Origin: an uncultured Dermatophilus sp. | GTDB taxonomy: Bacteria; Actinomycetota; Actinomycetes; Actinomycetales; Dermatophilaceae | DNA: 5,338 nt | Direction of reading: 5' to 3' | Assembly: GCA_945876925.1 (NCBI GenBank) | Contig: CAMCQD010000154.1 | Span: 1-5,338 of the forward strand | In this document: one piece after another, positions 1 through 4,599 of the stretch | Numbering within the stretch: position 1 is the first letter of the stretch | How the letters are laid out: every line of letters starts with the position of its first letter | Notes under the pieces: generated by a model | The model's database searches: none | Seen by the model: the letters and a program-made list of their open reading frames with translations, nothing else | What the model was told of the DNA's origin: nothing | Position numbers and translations under genes: made by a program

Positions 1-19
1 AGGCCTCGCCCCGCGCGAA

Positions 20-1204
20 TCACCTTGGCACCTGGCGGGTATCCGCGCCAGGTGCCGGCCCGGGCGGGCTAGCCGGGCGCGGCGCCTGCTTGCGCCTCCG
101 GCCGGGAGGGCGCAGCCACTCCGGCAGCTTCGCGGTGAGCAGGACCGCCACCGCGATGAGCAGGATCACCGCCAGGGCCAGATGCCCCTCGTCGAAGAAC
201 GTCAGCGCCACCACACCGAAGGCGATGATGGCCGCCCAGAAGTACAGCAGCAGCACGGCCCGCCGGTGCGTGTGCCCGATCCGCAGCATCCGGTGCTGCA
301 GATGCTGGGCGTCGGCCTGCCAGGGATGCTGCCCGCGGCGGGCCCGGCGGATGATCGCCAGGGTCATGTCCAGCAGCGGGATGCCCATCACCGCCATCGG
401 CACGATGATCGGCAGGTACAGCGCGAGATGGGTATTGGGCCCCACGTGCGCGCTCGGGTCGATGTTGCCCACCATCGAGACGGTCGCCGCCGACAGCAGC
501 AGCCCCAGCAGCAGCGCCCCGGAATCCCCCATGAACAGCCGCGCGGGATGGAAATTGTGCGGCAGGAACCCCAGGCAGCAGCCCAGCAGCGCAGCCGAGA
601 CGAACGTCGCCGTCGAGATGACATTGGGCGGGTCATACGTATACGAGAGCTCGTAGGCATAGACGAAGAAGGCCAGCGCGGCGATCCCGACGATGCCGGC
701 GGCCAGCCCGTCCAGCCCGTCGATGAAGTTGACCGCGTTCATCGTGACCAGCACGATGCCCACGGTGATGACCAGCAGCACCGGAGCGGGCAGCACGGTC
801 ACCCCGAACAGCGGCAGCGACAGCAGCTGCACTCCGAACCAGGCCATCGTCCCGGCGGCGATGGCCTGCCCGGACAGCTTGGTGAGCGGGTCCAGCTCGC
901 GCACGTCATCGATGGCACCCACGAGCGCGGACAGCAGGGCGCCCACGCAGATCCCGATGATCTCGCTGCTCTCGAAGATCTGGGATAGATGCGGAAGCTG
1001 CCGGGCGGCAGCGACAGCGCCCAGGAAGCCCGCCAGGATGCCCACCCCGCCCAGCCGGGGAATCGGATGGGTGTGGACATCCCGGTCGCGCACCGGGGTG
1101 ACCGCGCCGATCCGGACCGCGACGACCCTGATCAGCGGGGTGATGACAAAGGTCAGCGAAGCGGCGATAGCCGCGATGAAGAAGTACTCTCGCGTGTCGT
1201 TCAC
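20..1204 (-). CDS. wecA: Polyprenyl-phosphate GlcNAc-1-phosphate transferase, WecA/MraY family
   Basis: This integral membrane enzyme transfers a sugar-1-phosphate from a UDP-sugar (GlcNAc expected) to polyprenyl phosphate. In Actinobacteria this is the first step of the wall linkage unit or a related surface polymer. The 394 residues contain the family motifs: HTHPIPRLGG (44-53), the metal-binding GAIDD (96-100), VNFIDGLDGLAAG (158-170, Asp162 and Asp165), FMGDSGALLLG (224-234, Asp227) and a cytoplasmic loop HLQHRMLRIGHTHRRAV (301-317). About ten or eleven hydrophobic segments are visible, the first near 7-27 and the last near 341-358. A basic, proline-rich tail (from about 365) follows. The usual HxHH of that loop reads HLQH here. 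The neighbour order tsaC then wecA matches Rv1301-Rv1302 (rfe) of Mycobacterium tuberculosis, where the atp genes follow; they would lie left of this window. The start, GTG 1204, is forced by the upstream stop but lies inside a Shine-Dalgarno. A TagO-type or other UDP-sugar specificity cannot be excluded. Confidence 0.9.
   Translation of the reverse strand: MNDTREYFFIAAIAASLTFVITPLIRVVAVRIGAVTPVRDRDVHTHPIPRLGGVGILAGFLGAVAAARQLPHLSQIFESSEIIGICVGALLSALVGAIDDVRELDPLTKLSGQAIAAGTMAWFGVQLLSLPLFGVTVLPAPVLLVITVGIVLVTMNAVNFIDGLDGLAAGIVGIAALAFFVYAYELSYTYDPPNVISTATFVSAALLGCCLGFLPHNFHPARLFMGDSGALLLGLLLSAATVSMVGNIDPSAHVGPNTHLALYLPIIVPMAVMGIPLLDMTLAIIRRARRGQHPWQADAQHLQHRMLRIGHTHRRAVLLLYFWAAIIAFGVVALTFFDEGHLALAVILLIAVAVLLTAKLPEWLRPPGRRRKQAPRPASPPGPAPGADTRQVPR
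27..56 (-). terminator. Strong hairpin ending just before the wecA stop codon
   Basis: A perfect 11-bp inverted repeat (GGCACCTGGCG at 27-37, CGCCAGGTGCC at 46-56) has an 8-base loop. The loop can close two more pairs (GG-TAT-CC) with one bulged base. It lies in the last codons of wecA (ending QVPR), four bases from the TGA at 22-20. No T-run follows. It may end or attenuate transcription before the next gene, protect the 3' end, or slow ribosomes at the stop. Confidence 0.5.
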
Positions 1205-1208
1205 CTCC
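1201..1208 (-). promoter_or_regulatory. Shine-Dalgarno overlapping the wecA start codon
   Basis: The minus strand reads GGAGGTGA at 1208-1201, an eight-base match to the anti-Shine-Dalgarno, but the only workable start codon of the gene, GTG 1204-1202, is inside it. Upstream of the GTG there is an in-frame TAA and no start codon, and downstream no ATG, GTG or TTG falls at normal spacing. Initiation may use GGGGAG just before the GTG, a leaderless mRNA, or a rare start. Confidence 0.4.
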
Positions 1209-1360
1209 CCGCATCCGCCGGGCCCGCCCCACCGCCGGGGTGACCCCGCTTACGTCCCTCGCTCACCCCGGTGCGCTCCGCCCCGGTGTGCTATACGCCC
1301 AGCCTGCACCATGATCCCGCGTGAACGGCGGATGCCGGGCGCTTGAGAGGGCACTGTCGC
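1205..1360 (-). promoter_or_regulatory. Intergenic region before wecA with repeats, no gene
   Basis: On the minus strand CACCGGGG occurs twice in tandem (around 1281-1288 and 1266-1273) and is followed by an inverted copy. The outer dyad is CCGGGGTGA (1235-1243) / TCACCCCGG (1263-1271). A compact CGGGG-TGA-CCCCG hairpin at 1236-1248 is an alternative fold using the same bases. A 10-base inverted pair GCATCCGCCG (1211-1220) / CGGCGGATGC (1326-1335) brackets the region. TATAGC at 1295-1290 is the best -10 candidate, but no good -35 is present. The layout would suit a separate promoter or leader for wecA. I find no open frame with family features here. Confidence 0.35.
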
Positions 1361-2038
1361 CTACCCGTCCTCACCACCGCCCTCCCCGGGCGGGGCCGGC
1401 GGGTCCGCGGGGAAGGCGGCCGCGCGCAGCCCCTCGGCGCTGATCGCCCCGGGACGCAGCACGCGCAGATCCTCCCCGGTGCAATCCACGATGGTCGAGG
1501 CGACCCCGGAACGGGACGGCCCGCCGTCCAGGTACAGGCTGACCGCATCGCCCAGCTGCTCGCGGGCCTGCTGCACGGTGGTGGCCGGCGGCTGCCCGGT
1601 GCGGTTCGCGCTCGTCACCGCCATCGGACCGGTGAGCCCGAGCAGTTCCAGCGCGATCTGGTCATCCGGCATGCGCACCGCGACCGTGCCATTGGTGTCG
1701 CCCAGGTCCCACATGAGGGTGCTCTGGGCGCGCAGCACGAGGGTCAGCGGGCCGGGCCAGAACGCCTCGATGAGCCGCCGGGCGTAGGCCGGCACGTCCA
1801 TCGCCAGCCCGTCCAGGGTGCGCGCGGCGGGCACCAGCACGGGCGGGGGCATCTCGCGCCCGCGTTCCTTGACCGCCAGCAGATCGGCGACCGCGCGGGC
1901 GTCGAACGCATCCGCGCCGACGCCGTAGACCGTGTCGGTGGGCAGCACCACCACCTCGCCGCGCTGCACCGCGTCCGCCACGGCGGCGATGGCGTGCTCA
2001 CGCTCATCGTCGATGGTCGCGTCGATGATCTCGCTCAT
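1361..2038 (-). CDS. tsaC: L-threonylcarbamoyladenylate synthase (TsaC/YrdC/Sua5 family)
   Basis: The enzyme condenses threonine, bicarbonate and ATP into threonylcarbamoyl-AMP, the donor for t6A at position 37 of tRNAs that read ANN codons. Visible motifs in the 225 residues are PTDTVYGVGADA (33-44), the basic AVKERGREMPPPVLV (55-69), FWPGPLTLVL (93-102), VRMP (121-124), VTSANRTG (141-148) and ASTIVD (180-185). Together they outline the YrdC fold and its nucleotide and threonine pocket. The length fits the single-domain TsaC type; the extra C-terminal domain of long Sua5 is absent. The last ~16 residues (PADPPAPPGEGGGEDG) are a low-complexity tail. The start is ATG 2038 in an ATGA overlap with prmC, with AGGAG 7 bases upstream; the stop is TAG 1363-1361. 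The gene sits at the end of the coupled prfA-prmC-tsaC set, and a 156-base gap separates it from the next gene. Confidence 0.95.
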   Translation of the reverse strand: MSEIIDATIDDEREHAIAAVADAVQRGEVVVLPTDTVYGVGADAFDARAVADLLAVKERGREMPPPVLVPAARTLDGLAMDVPAYARRLIEAFWPGPLTLVLRAQSTLMWDLGDTNGTVAVRMPDDQIALELLGLTGPMAVTSANRTGQPPATTVQQAREQLGDAVSLYLDGGPSRSGVASTIVDCTGEDLRVLRPGAISAEGLRAAAFPADPPAPPGEGGGEDG

Positions 2039-2988
2039 GTGCCAGCTCCTGCCTGACGGGGCGTGCGCCAGCGCGCACGCACGAACCGGGGACGGCCAGT
2101 GTCATCGTGGTGGCCGCTGACATCGGTCCAGCCCGGCCGCGAGCGCAGCCAGCTGACCAGGGTGCCGCCTTGCACGTCAGCGTGCTCCATGACGAGCCAG
2201 CCGCCGGCGGCGAGCATGTCCTCAGCCCGCAGGACCACCGCGCGGGGCACCTCCAGCCCGTCGGGCCCGCCGCCGAACAGGGCCAGGGCGGGGTCATGCT
2301 CGCGCACCTCCGGGTCGGCCGGCACCTGCCCCGGGGGCACGTAGGGCGGGTTGGCGACCACGATGTCGACGGCCCCGGCCAGGTCGTCCGCGATCCCCTC
2401 ATCGCGCACGTCGCCGGCGCGCAGCTCCACCCGGGGGCACAGGGCCGCGACGTTCAGCTGCGCCCAGGCGAGCGCCTCAGGCGAGGAATCCACGGCGATC
2501 ACCCGGGCGCAGGGCACCTCAGTTGCCACGGCCAGGGCGATGGCACCCGACCCGGTGCACAGGTCGGCCACCACCGGTACCCGCCGGCGCGTTCCGGCTG
2601 CCGCCGCGCTCAGCAGGTCGATGACCGCCCCGGCGACCGATTCGGTCTCCGGGCGGGGCACGAACACCCCCGGGCCGACCCGCAGGGTCAGGCGGCGGAA
2701 CGCAGCGGTGCCGGTGAGATGCTGCAGCGGCACCCGCCGGGCCCGCTCGGCCACCAGCGCGGCGAACCGGTCCGCGTCACCCGGGGGCAGGTCACGCCGC
2801 AGCACGACCAGGCGCTCGGCCTCCCCCGCGCCGGCGCCGAGGACATGCGCCAGCAGCAGCAGCCCATCCCGCCGGGGACTGGGCACGCCAGCGGCCGTCA
2901 GCGCGCGCACCGCCTCGGCCAGCGCGGCATCCGCCCGCAGGAGATCCGGCGAGGGGCCCGTCACGGCGGTGGCCCGGAGAGGGTTCAC
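2035..2988 (-). CDS. prmC: Release factor glutamine methyltransferase (N5) PrmC/HemK
   Basis: PrmC uses S-adenosylmethionine to methylate the side-chain nitrogen of the Gln in the GGQ motif of RF1 and RF2, which raises termination efficiency. The 317 residues comprise an N-terminal helical substrate-binding domain (about 17-100, with the family RRDGLLLLAHVLG at 39-51 and VPLQHLTGTAAFR at 86-98) and a Rossmann-type methyltransferase domain. Visible motifs are PRPETE at 111-116, the SAM loop DLCTGSGAIALA at 142-153, the acidic AVDSSPEAL at 165-173, and the catalytic NPPY at 213-216 that positions the amide nitrogen. The REHDPALALFGGGPDGL block (229-245) is also typical. The start is GTG 2988, inside the prfA stop (GTGA), with no strong Shine-Dalgarno, so translation probably depends on termination-reinitiation. 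The stop overlaps the tsaC ATG (ATGA). The old HemK name reflects an early misassignment to haem synthesis. Confidence 0.96.
   Translation of the reverse strand: MNPLRATAVTGPSPDLLRADAALAEAVRALTAAGVPSPRRDGLLLLAHVLGAGAGEAERLVVLRRDLPPGDADRFAALVAERARRVPLQHLTGTAAFRRLTLRVGPGVFVPRPETESVAGAVIDLLSAAAAGTRRRVPVVADLCTGSGAIALAVATEVPCARVIAVDSSPEALAWAQLNVAALCPRVELRAGDVRDEGIADDLAGAVDIVVANPPYVPPGQVPADPEVREHDPALALFGGGPDGLEVPRAVVLRAEDMLAAGGWLVMEHADVQGGTLVSWLRSRPGWTDVSGHHDDTGRPRFVRARWRTPRQAGAGT
2046..2050 (-). promoter_or_regulatory. Ribosome binding site of tsaC
   Basis: AGGAG on the minus strand, 7 bases before ATG 2038, lying within the last codons of prmC. It decides the tsaC start and shows that tsaC has its own initiation signal besides any coupling through the ATGA overlap. 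Confidence 0.8.
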
Positions 2989-4076
2989 GTCGCCGCCTGC
3001 GCCATCCGGGCGGCCTCATCGGCCTCCAGCGCCGACCCGACCACGGGGTCGAGGTCGCCGTCGAGTACCGCGTCAAGGTTGTACGCCTTGAAACCCGTGC
3101 GATGATCGGTGATGCGGTTCTCCGGGAAGTTGTAGGTCCGGATGCGCTCGCTGCGGTCGACCGTGCGCACCTGGCTGCGCCGGGCAGCCGATGCTGCCTG
3201 CTCGGCGGCGTCCCGCTGGGCCTGCAGCAGGCGGGCGCGCAGCACGCGCAGGGCCGCCTCCTTGTTCTGCAGCTGCGACTTCTCGTTCTGGCAGGACACG
3301 ACGATGCCGGTAGGCAGATGCGTGATCCGCACCGCCGAATCGGTGGTGTTGACGCTCTGGCCACCGGGCCCGGAGGACCGGTACACGTCCACCCGGATAT
3401 CCGCCGGGGCGATCTCGACGTCGTCCCCGGCCTCCACCTCGGGCATGACCAGCACCCCGGCCGCGGAGGTGTGAATCCGCCCCTGGCTCTCGGTCACCGG
3501 CACCCGCTGCACCCGGTGCACGCCGCCCTCGTACTTCAGCCGGGCCCAGGGCGCCTCGCCGGGATCGGGAACCCCCCGGGCACGCACCGACAGCCGGACG
3601 TCCTTGTATCCGCCCAGATCGGATCCGGTAGCGTCCAGCACGACCGCGGCCCAGCCGCGCCGCTCGGCGTACCGCAGGTACATCCGCACCAGATCCGCGG
3701 CGAACAGCGCCGATTCGGCTCCGCCCTCGCCCGCCTTGACCTCGAGGATGACGTCACGGTCGTCGTCCGGATCGCGCGGCAGGAGCATCCGGTGCAGCCT
3801 CGCCGCGGCCGCCGCGAGCTCGCTCTCCAGGCCGGGCACCTCAGCGGCGAATGCCGCATCGTCGGCGGCCAGTTCCCGGGCCGTCTCCAGGTCACCCAGC
3901 AGGCGCTCCGCCTCCCGGGCGGCAGCCACCACCGGTCCCAGGGCGGCGTACCGCTTGGTCCTGGCCCGGAACGCCCCCGGATCGCCGATCACGGCCGGGT
4001 CGGCCAGCGACTCCTCCAGCGCGGCGTACTCCCTCACCAGCGGCGCAGCAGCGGCTAGCAGCGGTTCGGCATCCAT
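2985..4076 (-). CDS. prfA: Peptide chain release factor 1 (RF1)
   Basis: RF1 reads UAA and UAG in the ribosomal A site and triggers peptidyl-tRNA hydrolysis. The 363-residue protein has the usual RF length and order: an N-terminal helical domain (about 1-100), the AGEGGAESALFAADLVRMY segment (115-133), and the codon-recognition tripeptide PVT at 193-195 inside HRVQRVPVTESQGRIHTSA. The catalytic GGQ is at 238-240 in SSGPGGQSVNTTDSAVRITHLPTG. The PxT tripeptide, in place of SPF, separates RF1 from RF2. The C-terminal SERIRTYNFPENRITDHRTG (309-328) is also family-typical. A segment around 168-177 (GVPDPGEAPW) is a few residues longer than in many bacteria but familiar from actinobacterial RF1. 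Start ATG 4076 follows AAGGTGAGGGG. The TGA stop overlaps the prmC GTG start (GTGA, 2988-2985), linking RF1 synthesis to its modifying enzyme. The open frame upstream to 4358 overlaps rpmE out of frame and is not coding. Confidence 0.97.
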   Translation of the reverse strand: MDAEPLLAAAAPLVREYAALEESLADPAVIGDPGAFRARTKRYAALGPVVAAAREAERLLGDLETARELAADDAAFAAEVPGLESELAAAAARLHRMLLPRDPDDDRDVILEVKAGEGGAESALFAADLVRMYLRYAERRGWAAVVLDATGSDLGGYKDVRLSVRARGVPDPGEAPWARLKYEGGVHRVQRVPVTESQGRIHTSAAGVLVMPEVEAGDDVEIAPADIRVDVYRSSGPGGQSVNTTDSAVRITHLPTGIVVSCQNEKSQLQNKEAALRVLRARLLQAQRDAAEQAASAARRSQVRTVDRSERIRTYNFPENRITDHRTGFKAYNLDAVLDGDLDPVVGSALEADEAARMAQAAT

Positions 4077-4173
4077 GACGTTGCGCCCCTCACCTTCGTT
4101 CACGCGGGCCAGGCCGCCGCGACGGCCGGTACCGCAGGACAGCCGCGCAGGAAACACCGCGGCCGGTACGGCG
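4077..4173 (-). other. Rest of the rpmE-prfA spacer, prfA translation start region
   Basis: No gene is visible here. The stretch holds a 10-base direct repeat CGGCCGGTAC at 4123-4132 and 4160-4169, 37 bases apart. The prfA ribosome-binding region lies at 4086-4096 (minus-strand AAGGTGAGGGG), leaving 9 bases from GAGGGG to the ATG at 4076. An in-frame GTG at 4103 would add 9 residues (VNEGEGRNV), but it precedes the Shine-Dalgarno, so ATG 4076 is preferred. I see no convincing promoter. Confidence 0.5.
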
Positions 4174-4216
4174 GCACGCCGGGCCCCTGCGGCAGATCCG
4201 CCGGAACCCGGCGTGC
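4174..4216 (-). terminator. Hairpin just after rpmE, candidate terminator or attenuator
   Basis: A perfect 10-bp inverted repeat (GCACGCCGGG at 4174-4183, CCCGGCGTGC at 4207-4216) encloses a 23-base loop, which itself holds a nested GCGG-cagat-CCGC hairpin at 4189-4201. On the minus strand it begins 11 bases after the rpmE stop. No T-run follows directly; a lone TTT is about 20 bases on. It could be a partial terminator of the T-less type reported in Actinobacteria, or an RNA-processing or stability stem that sets the rpmE to prfA ratio. Confidence 0.5.
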
Positions 4217-4227
4217 AGCGGACGGAA

Positions 4228-4446
4228 CTACTTGCCAGTCCGCCTCTTGCCGTAGCGGGCCTCGAAGCGGGCCACGCGGCCCCCGGTGTCGAGGATCTTC
4301 TGCTTGCCGGTGTAGAACGGGTGGCACTTCGCGCACACGTCGGCGTTGATGACGCCATTCTTGGCGGTGCTACGGGTGGTGAACTGGTTACCGCAGGTGC
4401 AGGTAACGGTGGTCTCCACGTAGGCCGGGTGAATGTTCGGCTGCAT
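4228..4446 (-). CDS. rpmE: 50S ribosomal protein L31, zinc-binding (C+) type
   Basis: This 72-residue protein starts MQPNIHPAYV and shows the full L31 pattern: CTCGNQFTTRST at 16-27, then VCAKCHPFYTGKQK at 37-50, then DTGGRVARFEARYG. Cys16, Cys18, Cys38 and Cys41 form the CxC...CxxC zinc site, so this is the C+ paralogue and not the zinc-independent, Zur-controlled C- form. L31 bridges the central protuberance of the 50S subunit and the head of the 30S subunit. The length is normal for the family, and the lysine/arginine-rich tail (KRRTGK) fits rRNA contact. The start is ATG 4446 with AAGGAG 7 bases upstream; the stop is TAG. prfA follows 151 bases downstream in the same direction, the usual actinobacterial order. 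The long gaps on both sides, each with hairpins, suggest that rpmE has its own expression level apart from the prfA-prmC-tsaC group. Confidence 0.97.
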   Translation of the reverse strand: MQPNIHPAYVETTVTCTCGNQFTTRSTAKNGVINADVCAKCHPFYTGKQKILDTGGRVARFEARYGKRRTGK

Positions 4447-4535
4447 AAGGCGTCTCCTTGTCGAAGCGGTCAACCGGGTCGCTGCCCGCGCGGCCTGCGC
4501 GCCTGGCGTCATGCGTGAACCGGAAGCCGGCTCAC
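4447..4535 (-). promoter_or_regulatory. rpmE 5' leader with hairpins, possible L31 autoregulatory leader
   Basis: This non-coding stretch before rpmE contains further inverted repeats. One is at 4515-4535 (nine-base arms GTGAACCGG / CCGGCTCAC, one mismatch, 3-base loop). Another is at 4487-4501 (CGCGC-ggcct-GCGCG). A short dyad CGGT-ca-ACCG is at 4467-4476, just upstream of the Shine-Dalgarno. Ribosomal-protein leader RNAs, including L31 leaders in Actinobacteria, have been described computationally, so an autoregulatory structure is plausible. I cannot match it to a covariance model here. In such GC-rich DNA some short dyads are expected by chance. Confidence 0.4.
4454..4459 (-). promoter_or_regulatory. 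Ribosome binding site of rpmE
   Basis: AAGGAG on the minus strand, 7 bases before the ATG at 4446. This strong site fixes the rpmE start and rules out the in-frame upstream extension to 4575, which would add 43 residues foreign to L31. Confidence 0.85.
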
Positions 4536-4536
4536 C

Positions 4537-4565
4537 AGTGTGCCAGACCTGGCTGGCACCGCGAA
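4537..4565 (-). promoter_or_regulatory. Weak candidate promoter for rpmE
   Basis: On the minus strand TTCGCG (4565-4560) lies 17 bases upstream of CACACT (4542-4537). Both are poor matches to TTGACA and TATAAT/TANNNT, but the spacing is right, and this is the only suitable pair I found in the gap before rpmE. Predicted start of transcription would be near 4530, giving a leader of roughly 80-85 bases. The assignment is inferred and weak. Confidence 0.2.
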
Positions 4566-4571
4566 ATCGCG
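4540..4571 (-). repeat. Two abutting inverted repeats between the HAMP-GAF gene and rpmE
   Basis: CGCGA-AA-TCGCG occupies 4560-4571 (5-bp arms). Directly next to it, GTGCCAG-acctgg-CTGGCAC occupies 4540-4559 (7-bp perfect arms, 6-base loop). They lie 28-60 bases past the stop of the HAMP-GAF gene and about 95-125 bases before rpmE. Two readings are possible: a T-tract-less terminator for the upstream gene, or an operator overlapping the rpmE promoter, because the larger dyad spans the spacer of a weak promoter candidate. No run of T follows on the minus strand, which argues against a classic intrinsic terminator. Confidence 0.45.
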
Positions 4572-4599
4572 CCACGCGGCAACCGCCCGCGCGGCGGAA

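Noticed and set aside
182..988. Plus-strand open frame of 268 codons opposite wecA
   Set aside because: It is extremely rich in Gln, His, Arg and Asp because it is the complement of hydrophobic membrane codons.
1343..2056. Plus-strand open frame of 237 codons opposite tsaC
   Set aside because: It mirrors the coding frame of tsaC, and the product is rich in Arg, His and Gly with no recognisable motif.
2107..3105. Plus-strand open frame of 332 codons opposite prmC
   Set aside because: Antisense shadow of prmC with low-complexity composition and no motif.
3102..4058. Long plus-strand open frame of 318 codons opposite prfA
   Set aside because: It is antisense to a clear RF1 gene. The translation is His/Gly/Arg-rich without family features and is the expected shadow of GC-biased codons.
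4077..4358. N-terminal extension of prfA to 4358
   Set aside because: It overlaps rpmE out of frame and encodes residues unlike RF1. ATG 4076 with a Shine-Dalgarno gives the normal 363-residue length.
4464..4480. TTGACC on the minus strand as a -35 box near rpmE
   Set aside because: A -10 at correct spacing would fall at or past the rpmE start codon, and the hexamer lies almost on the ribosome binding site.
4447..4575. N-terminal extension of rpmE to 4575
   Set aside because: The added residues are unlike L31, and a strong AAGGAG site precedes ATG 4446.
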